From Methanobacterium sp. (GTDB lineage Archaea; Methanobacteriota; Methanobacteria; Methanobacteriales; Methanobacteriaceae): 40,621 nucleotides of DNA. The DNA lies in assembly GCA_039666455.1 (NCBI GenBank), contig JAVSLW010000041.1, positions 1 through 40,621 of the forward strand. The letters run 5' to 3'. Positions 1 through 9,051 of this stretch are shown here, piece after piece; positions within the stretch are counted from its first letter, which is position 1, and each line of letters opens with the position of its first letter. The translations under genes and the position numbers were made by a program. The notes under the pieces are model-generated. The model was given only the letters and a program-made list of their open reading frames with translations, ran no database searches and had not been told where the DNA came from.

Positions 1-96
1 AACAAAGCGTGCGCTGCCCATATTAAATTCTAATATATCCTGTTGCTCTTTATTCGGATATATTCTATATTTATAGGATTTAGTTACGGTTTTCAT
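1..96 (-). CDS. tnpB: TnpB (IS200/IS605 OrfB) RNA-guided nuclease, N-terminal fragment cut by window edge
   Basis: Reading leftwards from the ATG at 96, the frame is open to the window edge (32 residues). It begins MKTVTKSYKYRIYPNKEQQ and continues to a GSARFV motif. This basic YKYRIYPNKEQ start is characteristic of the N-terminal helix-turn-helix region of TnpB/OrfB of IS200/IS605 and IS1341 elements. TnpB is an RNA-guided DNA nuclease that works with an omega RNA derived from the right end of the element. The RuvC-like active site and zinc ribbon lie outside the window, so I cannot say whether the gene is intact, nor whether a TnpA partner exists. The left end of the element would lie between here and the tatD-like gene, but no convincing boundary is visible. 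Confidence 0.8.
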   Translation of the reverse strand, partial: MKTVTKSYKYRIYPNKEQQDILEFNMGSARFV

Positions 97-204
97 CGTT
101 TTTGTCTAATTCTGGTTTCATTATTTATTATAATTATGTTTTCACAGTATTTAACCCTTTGATTTAAGTATTAATCTGAAAATTCATCTAATGACTTATA
201 GAAA

Positions 205-1056
205 TCATAGTACTCTTTCAGAAATTCCATAAACTTTTTCAGTCATTTCAACATGAATCATGTAAGCATCTTCTTCAGTTAAAATACCGTCCCTTAAAAG
301 CTCTTTAGTACGTTTTGGAACTGTTTTTGGACCGAGAACTGCCCCTGGACGGCTTTTCATGTCAAGGTAATCTGTTTCCATTAGAAAATTATTTCCCTTT
401 TTTAATCCCTCAACTAAAACGCTTCTTGTTGCAATTAAAGATGGTGTTAAACCATGGGTTTCCTCTTCACTAACAAGAGGCCCTGAGAAATGTTTTATGA
501 CCCGTTTTCTATCAATTCCTGCTTTATCAGCCATTTCAGCAAATTCTAAAAACTGTTTTTCACCAGCACTTTCAGTGTGGAGCTGTAAAGCGCAATCAGC
601 ATCTGCAGCAAGTTCCATTGCGTACAGGATAAGTTTATTGTGGACTTCAAGCTCTTCTTTTGAAACTTCATAGTGTGGCCGCCCTATTTCCCCCATTGCA
701 ATGGCTTCACCTTCCAGTACCAGTTTCTGCGCTGATTCCAGAGCTTCTCTCATCATTTTTTCAGCGATGGAAAGTTCCATACAGTTTTCAATGCGTCTTG
801 AAAGTTCTGCAGGATGAGGTCCAACAATTGCAAACGCTTTTACATCAACCCCGGCATTTATTTTACCCACGCATTTTATGACAAGCTCCATAGCCTCATT
901 AAAGCTACATGATCTTCGGGCAGTCCATGTGGGTTTATTTGGAATGATCATAACATTTCCTCCGGCCCTCTGGAATTTTTTAGCAACTTCAACAGGACCT
1001 TCGCCGTTTAAAGGGTCAACATGTATATGGTTATCTGTAATAATCAGATCTTTCAT
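205..1056 (-). CDS. TatD-related metal-dependent hydrolase
   Basis: The 283-residue protein belongs to the TatD-like branch of the amidohydrolase superfamily. It has the expected metal ligands in order: HIH at residues 10-12, a Glu in GEIG, a His in QLHTE, a His in KHFSG and an Asp in METDYLD. TatD proteins are metal-dependent nucleases or hydrolases; the substrate of this archaeal branch is not established, so a DNase role is only a family guess. The start is supported by TGAGG about 9 bases upstream. It follows aroE on the same strand with a 38-base gap, so the two are probably cotranscribed. Its 3' end faces the TnpB fragment. Confidence 0.85.
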   Translation of the reverse strand: MKDLIITDNHIHVDPLNGEGPVEVAKKFQRAGGNVMIIPNKPTWTARRSCSFNEAMELVIKCVGKINAGVDVKAFAIVGPHPAELSRRIENCMELSIAEKMMREALESAQKLVLEGEAIAMGEIGRPHYEVSKEELEVHNKLILYAMELAADADCALQLHTESAGEKQFLEFAEMADKAGIDRKRVIKHFSGPLVSEEETHGLTPSLIATRSVLVEGLKKGNNFLMETDYLDMKSRPGAVLGPKTVPKRTKELLRDGILTEEDAYMIHVEMTEKVYGISERVL

Positions 1057-1094
1057 AGAATTGCCTCAGAGAGCTTATCTGTAAAAAATTTATT

Positions 1095-1943
1095 CTATTT
1101 TCTACTCATCACTAGAGCATTTTCAAAGATACTTACGGGAGGATAAATCCCTGTCCATATTTTAAAGGCTTCAACTCCCTGATAAATTAACATTTTAATG
1201 CCAGATACAGTTTTTGCTCCACAGTTTTCAGCTTCTCTTAGTAGACCTGTTTTCAAGGGATTATAAACAATATCATTAACAATGAGATTTTCATGCATCA
1301 TCTCTGATTTAACAATCGGTTCATCGTCAGTATGGGGATACATTCCAATGGGAGTGGTGTTAATCAGAATATCAGCATCTAAAAGCTCATTTTCAAGCCT
1401 TTTACCAAAATCTGCAGTTTTAACATCTAAATTCAGTTTTTCAACAATATTTTTTTGAAGGTTAAGGGCGTTTTCAGGAGTTCTATTTGCAATTACAAGT
1501 GATCCTGCACCTTCAAGGAGTATTTGAAATGCAATGGCACGTGCTGCTCCTCCAGCACCTAAAATAATAATTTTTTTATTTTTCACAGTGCTAACTTCTT
1601 CAATGGCCTTAACAGCACCAATACCGTCTGTGTTAAATCCTTTGGCGTGATTTCCATTGAATTTAATGGTGTTAACAGCACCGATAAGCTCTGCAATTTT
1701 ATCTACAGAATCAAGGTGCTTAATAACTTCTGTTTTATGGGGAATGGTCACATTAAGCCCTTTTATGTTTAAAGATTTTGACCCCATTATTGCATCTTCA
1801 AGAGCATTTTCAGCCACTAAAAAAGGCACGTAGATATAGTCAAGGCCTAAATACTTAAAAGCAGCATTATGCATTAGTGGGGATAAACTGTGCTCTACAG
1901 GATTTCCAATTATTCCAGTAACGTTGGTCTTACCAGTTATCAT
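1095..1943 (-). CDS. aroE: Shikimate dehydrogenase (NADP+)
   Basis: The 282-residue protein catalyses the reversible NADPH-dependent reduction of 3-dehydroshikimate to shikimate, the fourth common step of aromatic amino-acid synthesis in the cytoplasm. Visible marks are the shikimate-binding SLS (residues 19-21), NVTIPHK with catalytic Lys70, NTDG with Asp106, and the Rossmann loop GAGGAARA (129-136). The length is normal for the family. The ATG is preceded by AGAGGAT at good spacing. aroE is the first gene of a minus-strand pair with the TatD-like gene, and it diverges from the RNase P gene across about 140 bases that must hold both promoters. Confidence 0.96.
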   Translation of the reverse strand: MITGKTNVTGIIGNPVEHSLSPLMHNAAFKYLGLDYIYVPFLVAENALEDAIMGSKSLNIKGLNVTIPHKTEVIKHLDSVDKIAELIGAVNTIKFNGNHAKGFNTDGIGAVKAIEEVSTVKNKKIIILGAGGAARAIAFQILLEGAGSLVIANRTPENALNLQKNIVEKLNLDVKTADFGKRLENELLDADILINTTPIGMYPHTDDEPIVKSEMMHENLIVNDIVYNPLKTGLLREAENCGAKTVSGIKMLIYQGVEAFKIWTGIYPPVSIFENALVMSRK

Positions 1944-2000
1944 TTTATCCTCTTAATCTTAATTGATTTTTTAATCTGCTTATGAACATATCAATAGAAT

Positions 2001-2011
2001 ATTTTATATTG
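2001..2011 (+). promoter_or_regulatory. Possible TATA box for the RNA-free RNase P gene
   Basis: ATTTTATATTG lies about 30-40 bases before the mini-frame at 2040 and 70 bases before the RNase P ATG, inside the aroE/RNase P divergent gap. It resembles an archaeal TATA element; a transcript would start near 2030-2036. Based on sequence resemblance only. Confidence 0.35.
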
Positions 2012-2039
2012 TATCAGATAATAAAGATTGGTGTATTAA

Positions 2040-2081
2040 ATGGGAGAAACATTAAAGTTTGAAAATAGAGGAGAAATTTGA
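2040..2081 (+). CDS. Possible 13-residue leader peptide overlapping the RNase P start
   Basis: An ATG at 2040 opens a 13-codon frame (MGETLKFENRGEI) that ends with TGA at 2079-2081. Its last base is the A of the RNase P ATG at 2081, so stop and start overlap as TGATG. It carries the GAGGAG that serves as Shine-Dalgarno for the downstream gene. An in-frame TAA lies just before its ATG, and a TATA-like box lies roughly 30 bases upstream, so a transcript would begin nearly at the ATG. It could be a translational-coupling leader, a remnant of a longer upstream gene, or chance. Confidence 0.22.
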   Translation: MGETLKFENRGEI

Positions 2082-2743
2082 TGGCTGTAAAGCAAAGATT
2101 TGTTCTGGATACAACTGCATTTACAGATATGCAGCTTAGAAAAGAATTTGGAAACGAAAGCCTGACAGAAACAGTAAATTTACTGATAGATCTAATTGCC
2201 AAGTCACGGATAAAGCTTAACATGAGCTGTCACATGCCTCCAATAACATATAAAGAACTTATAAATTATTTAACCAGATATGAATGCCCTGAAGAAGTAC
2301 TGGTGAAAACTGAGACATGGATCGTCAAAAAAACTCCTGATAGATACGAAACCAAAATCCCCTCTGAAATATTTTATGAATATGTACAGGATATGAGGGA
2401 GCGGATGAATAAAGGAATGAGAATATCCGAAAATGCATTATGGGAAACTGCTGTAGAGTCAATGGTCATGTTATCCAAAGGAAATAAAAAATCAGATATT
2501 GAGCTTGAAATTATTGGATCTGCAATTAAAGACTTCAGGAAAAAATACAGGGCTGCATTAAGAAAAGGTACCCTTGACAGCGCTCCTGATCTGGATGTGC
2601 TCCTTCTGGCCAAGGAATTGGGTGCAGGTGTTGTAGCAGCAGATGAAGGTATCAGAGTTTGGGCAGAAAGACTTGGATTAAGGTTTTTAAGTGCAAAATC
2701 ATTCCCAAAAATGGTTGGAGAATATTTAAAATATTATGAATGA
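2081..2743 (+). CDS. RNA-free ribonuclease P (HARP; formerly UPF0278 / RNA ligase partner)
   Basis: The 220-residue PIN-domain protein is of the HARP family (homologs of Aquifex RNase P), which cuts the 5' leader from pre-tRNA without an RNA subunit. Visible features are the N-terminal FVLDTTAF with Asp10, a helical insertion in the middle, and a C-terminal PIN half with PDLDVLLLAKE (Asp170, Asp172) and AADEG (Asp188), fitting the family's acidic metal site. I chose the ATG at 2081 over the TTG just before it because GGAG sits 7-8 bases upstream. In archaea HARP usually coexists with RNA-based RNase P and its main role is uncertain. No RNA ligase gene is adjacent here. Confidence 0.88.
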   Translation: MAVKQRFVLDTTAFTDMQLRKEFGNESLTETVNLLIDLIAKSRIKLNMSCHMPPITYKELINYLTRYECPEEVLVKTETWIVKKTPDRYETKIPSEIFYEYVQDMRERMNKGMRISENALWETAVESMVMLSKGNKKSDIELEIIGSAIKDFRKKYRAALRKGTLDSAPDLDVLLLAKELGAGVVAADEGIRVWAERLGLRFLSAKSFPKMVGEYLKYYE

Positions 2744-2784
2744 AATGTTATCTTTTGATCTTGAAATGGTTGATTTTAACTCAT

Positions 2785-2970
2785 CTACCTCTTTTTTAGA
2801 CCCATAATAAAAGATCTTCTGTCACACATCTCATCATTAGTGTTGCAGATAGAGTTTCTAACCCATTTATAAACTTTTTTTGTTTGTGTGTATTGCCAGG
2901 TTTGGGAAATTATGTTTATTCCGTTTTCAGGTCTTTGTACATCAAACAAACCTTTTATCATTTCTATCAT
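2785..2970 (-). CDS. Small hypothetical protein or C-terminal gene fragment
   Basis: This 61-residue frame starts MIEMIKGLFDVQRPENG and ends in MGLKKR. I do not recognise the family. Its codon use and residue mix look gene-like and the ATG follows GGTGA at proper spacing. The frame is open five codons upstream of the ATG to a TAA right next to the hairpin array, so it could be the tail of a larger gene cut when the array arose. It is convergent with the RNase P gene, 41 bases away. Confidence 0.38.
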   Translation of the reverse strand: MIEMIKGLFDVQRPENGINIISQTWQYTQTKKVYKWVRNSICNTNDEMCDRRSFIMGLKKR

Positions 2971-2998
2971 TTTTTCACCATATTTTTAAAGGAATTTC

Positions 2999-3150
2999 AA
3001 TCCCTCAAAAATTCAAAGAATTTTTGGGGCCAGCAAAAACATAGTTTTGCGGTTCAGGAAACGGAGCTAACAAATCTTTCGATTTGTGCTCCAAAAACCT
3101 TCGGTTTGAGAGTTTCCTTCAACGCCAAAAAAATCTTCAGTTTTTTTGAG
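2999..3150 (+). repeat. Array of five small hairpins (mini-hairpin family, copy A)
   Basis: Five stem-loops follow one another. Stem 3003-3014/3018-3029 has loop AAA (one G-T pair). Stem 3033-3038/3045-3050 has a loop containing CATAG. ACAAATC 3070-3076 pairs with 3081-3087 (loop TTTC) and is extended by GGAGC/GCTCC. AAACC 3095-3099 pairs with 3103-3107 (loop TTC). CAAAAAAA 3126-3133 pairs with 3141-3148. GGAAAC 3057-3062 pairs with GTTTCC 3112-3117 and encloses hairpins three and four, giving a branched structure. The start (AATCC, then GGGGCC between hairpins one and two) matches the 76-base elements at 19484 and 24927. A reading frame crosses the array, but its residues only reflect the hairpins. 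Confidence 0.75.
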
Positions 3151-3200
3151 CGCTGAAATTAGTTTATTTTTTAACTTTTTTGTGCATATATATTTATCTA

Positions 3201-3344
3201 TCACAGGTAGATTTCAATCCTAAAATAGTCTAATTTTAACTTTTCTGCCATAAATACATTGTTATCGTCGATCCCTAATTCATAAATTCTTTTATATGGA
3301 TCAACGACTTTAATTTCATGCTTTTTTAATGCAAATATAAAATT
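3201..3344 (-). pseudogene. Decayed gene fragment (unrecognised)
   Basis: Reading leftwards, a frame open from 3344 to a TGA at 3201-3203 encodes a plausible protein tail containing VVDPYKRIYELGIDD and MAEKLKLDYF. There is no usable start codon and a stop lies immediately upstream. I do not recognise it. With the short frame at 2785-2970 and the hairpin array it suggests a decayed accessory gene region. The rest of the gap, to about 3600, is AT-rich and shows nothing coding. Confidence 0.3.
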
Positions 3345-3614
3345 TCATTCATTTTATAGATATTTGGGAGACAAATACAGGATAAATAATTAACTTATAA
3401 ACTGAAAGCATTTACCATTTACAATTTAAATAACTTCAAGTTGTTTTAATATTGCACTTTTTAAACAGGGATCACGATCAATGATATAAACCCTAAAATT
3501 TAAAATAATAAAAAGGAACCTATTGATTGAAAGATAAAGAAATAAATTAAGACGCACAAAAAATATTACTTCTTAAAATTATGTTTTATCTATGAATTTC
3601 GCAAGGTGAAGCTA

Positions 3615-4901
<1,287 letters not shown>

Positions 4902-4913
4902 TGGAATGATTAT

Positions 4914-5309
4914 ATGGGTACTGAATGTAATTTAAATTTCAGACACAAAGCAGGAGACCAGGAACTTGTAATAGCAATAGCCCAGGATTATAGAACACAT
5001 GAAGTTCTAATGGCAGCATATATGAACCGGGAAGCATTCCAAAAGACTGTGGAGACAAAAAAAGCCCATTACTGGAGTACTTCACGACAAAAAATCTGGC
5101 TCAAAGGTGAAAGCTCTGGTAATTTCCAGGAAGTCCATGAAATACTTGTAGACTGCGATGAGGATGCTATTCTTTTGAAGATAAGTCAAAAGGGTGGAGC
5201 ATGTCATGAAGGGTATGAGTCATGCTTTTTCAGGAAATTGGAAGATGGTAAATTGGAAATTGTAGGAAATAGGGTTTTTGATCCTGATGAAGTATATAAT
5301 AAAGGTTAA
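4914..5309 (+). CDS. hisI: Phosphoribosyl-AMP cyclohydrolase
   Basis: The 131-residue enzyme opens the adenine ring of phosphoribosyl-AMP, the third step of histidine biosynthesis, and acts as a homodimer with zinc and magnesium. The metal motif DCDEDA supplies Asp80, Asp82 and Asp84, and the zinc cysteines are Cys97 (GGACHEG) and Cys104 (ESCFF). YWSTSRQKIWLKGESSGN (53-70) is the usual substrate segment. It lacks the HisE pyrophosphohydrolase domain fused in many bacteria, as is normal in methanogens. The upstream Shine-Dalgarno is weak, consistent with translation coupled to hisS 12 bases before. Confidence 0.96.
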   Translation: MGTECNLNFRHKAGDQELVIAIAQDYRTHEVLMAAYMNREAFQKTVETKKAHYWSTSRQKIWLKGESSGNFQEVHEILVDCDEDAILLKISQKGGACHEGYESCFFRKLEDGKLEIVGNRVFDPDEVYNKG

Positions 5310-5352
5310 AATTAATTGTTATTTAATTTAAAAAGTTATGGAGAGAAAAATA

Positions 5353-7176
5353 ATGAGAATAGTTCCAGATACCAGTGTTATTGTAGATGGGAGAATTACC
5401 AAGATAGTTCAGGAAGATGAATTTAAAGGCTGTGAAGTAGTGATCCCTGAAGCAGTTGTATCTGAATTAGAAAACCAGGCAAATCGAGGAAGAGAAACAG
5501 GGTTCAATGGTTTGGAAGAATTAAAAAACTTGCAGGAATTATACAGTGAAGGTAAGATTGACCTGATATATGTTGGAAAAAGACCAACACTTGAGCAGAT
5601 TTCTCTTGCAAGGGGTGGAGAAATAGATGCAATGATCAGAGATACAGCTCAGGATAACGATGCAACCCTGATTACAAGTGATAAAGTCCAGATGGAAGTG
5701 GCAAAAGCCCATGGGCTTGAAGTGATTTATCTAAAACCAGAAATGGTTGAATATAAAGATCTGCAAATAACCAGGTATTTCGATAAAAACACCATGTCTG
5801 TCCATTTAAAAGAGGACGTGGTTCCAATGGCAAAGAAAGGGACACCTGGAAACATAAAACTTACAAAAATAGGCTCAAAACCCTTATCATATCCTGAAAT
5901 TGAGGGCATGGCCAGAGAAATTGTTGAAAGAGCTAAGAGTGACTTTAAAAGCTTTATTGAAATAGAGCGAGAAGGGGCTACAGTTGTACAGTTTAGAGAA
6001 TATCGTATTTCCATTGCAAGGCCTCCATTTTCTGATGGATTTGAAATTACAGTTGTAAGACCTGTAGCAAAGGTCTCATTAAGTGATTACAGCCTTCCAA
6101 ATAAACTTATTGGAAGGTTAAGGGAAAGAGCTAAAGGTATACTAATTTCAGGGCCACCAGGAGCTGGAAAAACTACATTTGCCCAGGCAGTTGCAGAATT
6201 TTACAGTCATGACCTTAATTCAGTTGTTAAAACAATGGAATCTCCAAGAGATCTTCAGGTAGGGGCAGAAATTACACAATACGCCCCTTTAGAACGTAGT
6301 ATGGAAAAAACAGCAGATATTTTACTCCTTGTGCGTCCAGATTATACAATCTATGACGAATTAAGAAAAACAAGGGACTTTAAGATATTTGCAGATATGA
6401 GACTTGCAGGAGTAGGGATGATAGGTGTTGTGCACGCTACAAGACCTATAGATGCTATTCAAAGGGTTATTGGAAGAGTTGAACTTGGAATTATACCTTC
6501 AATTGTTGATACAACTATTTTCATTAACAATGGGAATGTTGCTGCAGTATATGATGTTTCACTGACTGTGAAAGTTCCAAGCGGGATGATAGAAGCAGAT
6601 CTGGCAAGGCCAGTGATAGAAATCAGAGATTTTGACACCGGTGACCTTGTAAACGAGATATACACATACGGTGAACAAACAATTGTAATGGAAGTTAAGG
6701 CAACATCCTACGAAAAAACACCGGTTCAAAAAATTGCAGAACGTGAAATAATCAAGGAAATTAAAAAAACCGTTCCTGGTGCATACATTGAAGTTGATAT
6801 GAAATCTGATAAACGTGCTACAGTCTGGATGGACGAAGAACATATTCCAAGACTCATTGGTAAAAAGGGAAAGACCATTGAAGAGGTTGAAAAACGAATT
6901 GGAATCAGTATTGGTGTTGAACCATTCCAGGTAAGACAGATTGAGGAAAAATTTGGCGTGGATGTTGAAATTGCAGGAAATTATGTGGTTCTTAATTTTG
7001 GGAAGGATAACATAGGAACACCTTTTGACATTTTAGTGGATGGTGACTACATATTTACTGCCACTGTGGGTAAAAAGGGAACCATAAAAATTAAAAAAGA
7101 CATTGAACTTGCAGCCATTATACTGGATGCCATTAAAACAGGTATTCCCATAGAAGCAAGGATAAGGAACGAATAA
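5353..7176 (+). CDS. PIN-domain / PilT-type ATPase / KH-domain protein
   Basis: The 607-residue protein has three parts. An N-terminal PIN nuclease-like domain (about 1-135) starts VPDTSVIVDG and carries the acidic EIDAMIRDTA segment. A central VirB11/PilT-like ATPase has Walker A GPPGAGKTT at 267-275 and a downstream VVHATRPIDA segment. A C-terminal KH RNA-binding domain has LIGKKGKTI near residue 501. This architecture is widely conserved in archaea, but the physiological role is not established; an ATP-driven RNA-processing or RNA-remodelling role is inferred from the domains. I prefer the ATG at 5353 to the one at 5338 because GGAGAG lies between them, ending about 7 bases before 5353. 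Confidence 0.92.
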   Translation: MRIVPDTSVIVDGRITKIVQEDEFKGCEVVIPEAVVSELENQANRGRETGFNGLEELKNLQELYSEGKIDLIYVGKRPTLEQISLARGGEIDAMIRDTAQDNDATLITSDKVQMEVAKAHGLEVIYLKPEMVEYKDLQITRYFDKNTMSVHLKEDVVPMAKKGTPGNIKLTKIGSKPLSYPEIEGMAREIVERAKSDFKSFIEIEREGATVVQFREYRISIARPPFSDGFEITVVRPVAKVSLSDYSLPNKLIGRLRERAKGILISGPPGAGKTTFAQAVAEFYSHDLNSVVKTMESPRDLQVGAEITQYAPLERSMEKTADILLLVRPDYTIYDELRKTRDFKIFADMRLAGVGMIGVVHATRPIDAIQRVIGRVELGIIPSIVDTTIFINNGNVAAVYDVSLTVKVPSGMIEADLARPVIEIRDFDTGDLVNEIYTYGEQTIVMEVKATSYEKTPVQKIAEREIIKEIKKTVPGAYIEVDMKSDKRATVWMDEEHIPRLIGKKGKTIEEVEKRIGISIGVEPFQVRQIEEKFGVDVEIAGNYVVLNFGKDNIGTPFDILVDGDYIFTATVGKKGTIKIKKDIELAAIILDAIKTGIPIEARIRNE

Positions 7177-7195
7177 TATTTTTGAGGTGATGTAA

Positions 7196-7948
7196 CTGAA
7201 AATAGGAGTATCAACACTGGCACTATTTCCAATGTCCATTGAAGACATCCTGGATTACATAGAAAGCATTAAAATAAGATATGTTGAAATAATAATGGAA
7301 TATCCTTATCATGAAATTGATTCAGATTTAATAAATTCTTATGATCTTAAAACAAGTGTTCATTCTCCTCTTTCAGATATTAATATTGCCTCTTTAAACG
7401 AATCCATAAGAAAAGCATCAGTCAGGGAAATTAAAGATTCAATTGATCTGGCATCTAAAATAGATGCTTCTGTGGTGGTTGTTCATCCCGGACACATGGC
7501 ATTTTTGGTAAGGGAATTCAAGGATGAATTAATGCAAAGCAGCCTTAAATCCCTTAAAGAATGTTTAAAACATGCTGAAGAATATGGTATAAAATTATGC
7601 GTCGAAAACATGCCTGAAATGGATGGGATGATCTGTAAGAGTCTTGAAGAGCTTTATGAGCTAACTCAAAAAACAGGGGTTTCAATGGCCCTTGATGTTG
7701 GCCATGCCCATAGCATGGGTTTATCAATTGATGAAATGCTTAAATACGATAATATTGGGCACATACATTTAAGTGACAATGACGGTTCTTTTGATAACCA
7801 CGATGCAATCGGCAGTAAAAACATAGACTTTAAATCATTATTTAAAGGGCTAAAAAGGATAAAATTCGATGGCGTATGTGTAATAGAGGTTAAAAAGCAG
7901 GATGAAATTTTAGAAAGTCTTGATTACATTAAAAAGTTGAATTATTAA
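7196..7948 (+). CDS. Sugar phosphate isomerase/epimerase (xylose isomerase-like TIM barrel), CTG start
   Basis: The 250-residue TIM-barrel protein is of the AP endonuclease family 2 / xylose isomerase-like group. It has the expected metal-site pieces VVHPGH, CVENMPEM, ALDVGHAH, HIHLSDN and a final VIEVK. The substrate is unknown. The first in-frame ATG (7232) would remove the first beta strand. The family N-terminus KIGVSTLALFP is encoded just upstream, and the only codon that can start it is CTG at 7196, with GAGGTGA at 7184-7190 exactly 5 bases before. The ATG at 7190 in the same leader is followed at once by TAA. It lies 19 bases after the PIN-ATPase gene, so probably the last gene of the hisS operon. 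Confidence 0.85.
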   Translation: MKIGVSTLALFPMSIEDILDYIESIKIRYVEIIMEYPYHEIDSDLINSYDLKTSVHSPLSDINIASLNESIRKASVREIKDSIDLASKIDASVVVVHPGHMAFLVREFKDELMQSSLKSLKECLKHAEEYGIKLCVENMPEMDGMICKSLEELYELTQKTGVSMALDVGHAHSMGLSIDEMLKYDNIGHIHLSDNDGSFDNHDAIGSKNIDFKSLFKGLKRIKFDGVCVIEVKKQDEILESLDYIKKLNY

Positions 7949-8210
7949 CTGAATTTCATTTTATGGGCTGAATAAATTATTAAATATTTAAATAAGAGAT
8001 TTTTATAGAAAAAATCCAGAATCAATCCCTTATAATTTTGGAAAAATTAAATAGGAATATTTATCTATCCTTAAATAATTAGTTTAAACAGAGATTTCTA
8101 AGCTGAAATAAGCCTGGTGAAGAACGTAATATATTTAACCTGCATTTGAATACAATTCTAAATAATTACCCTTAATTATATGGAAAAATTATATTCAGTA
8201 ATGTATTCAG

Positions 8211-8318
8211 GGTATAAGTTAAAAACATCAGGTAATTAATATAATTGGAGATTTCAGTAAAGTATCATAGGGTGATAGGTTAAAAACATTCAGTAGTTAA
8301 CTATAATTTGGAGGTTTT
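8211..8318 (+). repeat. Two imperfect direct repeats upstream of npdG
   Basis: The gap 7949-8320 is AT-rich and has no gene. Just before npdG a block of about 45 bases is present twice, starting at 8211 and 8271 (60-base period). Both copies contain GGT..ATA.GTTAAAAACAT, then CAG(T)A.TTAA.TATAATT, then GGAG. The second copy supplies the npdG Shine-Dalgarno TTGGAGGTTTT; the first has TTGGAGATTT but no start codon. This looks like a duplication of the 5' leader. A TATA-like AATATATTTAA sits near 8128-8138. Confidence 0.6.
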
Positions 8319-8320
8319 TT

Positions 8321-9034
8321 ATGAAAATTGCAGTAATAGGTGGAACTGGAGATCAGGGTATTGGACTGGCATTAAGGTTTGTTAAAGCAGGTGAAACTGT
8401 AATAATTGGATCGAGAGATACTAAAAAGGCTGAAAATACTGTAGATATGATAAAAAATATGTTAGATAAAACCTTGAATGACAAACAACGTCATTCAAGG
8501 TTTTCTGGTGATGATATCAAAAATATTGTTGGAATGACCAATGATGAAGCAGCAGCAGAATGTGATATTGCAGTGTTAACAGTTCCTATTCAAGCCCAGA
8601 TTGTTACTCTTAGAAGTATAAAGGATAATTTAGATGGAAAAATACTTATTGACGCTACAGTTCCTTTAGATGGTTGTATTGGTGGAGATCCAAGGAAATA
8701 TATAGAAGTTTGGCAGGGGTCTGCAGCTGAGCGTGCTGCTGAATTTTTATCTAAAAACGTAAAGGTTGTATCTGCTTTTAACAATGTATGTGCTGCAAGC
8801 CTGTTAAATGTGAATGAAAATGTGGAATGTGATATTTTAGTATCTGGTGATGATGCAGAAGCTAAAAAAGAAGTGATGGCACTTGCAGAAAAGATTCCCG
8901 GTGTTAGGGCTGTAGATTGTGGTCCTCTTGAAAATGCAAGAATTGTAGAAAAGATCACTCCTTTACTTATAAATCTCAATTTTAGAAATAGAGCTAAATT
9001 TGCAGGTATTAGAATCACTGGCCTTAAAATATGA
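8321..9034 (+). CDS. npdG: F420H2:NADP+ oxidoreductase
   Basis: The enzyme transfers hydride between reduced coenzyme F420 and NADP+, supplying NADPH for biosynthesis in methanogens. The N-terminal Rossmann loop IGGTGDQGIGLALR and the NADP-selecting GSRD are clear, followed by VLTVPIQAQI, DATVPLDGC, SAAERAA and the C-terminal GPLENARIVEKITPLLINL. At 237 residues it is about a dozen longer than I recall for the family. The extra residues, 50-61, are encoded by a perfect 15-base-pair DNA hairpin (8468-8504) between the Rossmann helix and the next strand. The Shine-Dalgarno GGAGG is strong. The stop overlaps a possible ATG of the next gene, so the two are probably cotranscribed. Confidence 0.94.
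   Translation: MKIAVIGGTGDQGIGLALRFVKAGETVIIGSRDTKKAENTVDMIKNMLDKTLNDKQRHSRFSGDDIKNIVGMTNDEAAAECDIAVLTVPIQAQIVTLRSIKDNLDGKILIDATVPLDGCIGGDPRKYIEVWQGSAAERAAEFLSKNVKVVSAFNNVCAASLLNVNENVECDILVSGDDAEAKKEVMALAEKIPGVRAVDCGPLENARIVEKITPLLINLNFRNRAKFAGIRITGLKI
8468..8504 (+). repeat. Perfect 15-bp hairpin inside npdG
   Basis: AAAACCTTGAATGAC (8468-8482) is the exact reverse complement of 8490-8504, with the 7-base loop AAACAAC between. The left arm begins on a codon boundary and the element spans about 12 codons, so it keeps the npdG frame (residues 50-61). It looks like an in-frame palindromic insertion and may be related to the smaller hairpins elsewhere in the window. Confidence 0.85.
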
Positions 9035-9051
9035 ATTATCAGGGAATTAAG

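Noticed and set aside
2999..3150. CRISPR array
   Set aside because: The hairpin units differ in sequence and spacing; there is no constant direct repeat and no unique spacers.
2884..3156. A 90-codon plus-strand frame across the first hairpin array
   Set aside because: Its residues simply follow the hairpin arms, there is no Shine-Dalgarno and no family resemblance.
7232..7948. ATG at 7232 as start of the sugar isomerase
   Set aside because: It would remove the conserved first strand, while a perfectly spaced Shine-Dalgarno points to the CTG at 7196.
7949..8320. A riboswitch in front of npdG
   Set aside because: The leader holds a simple duplication, with no recognisable riboswitch core.
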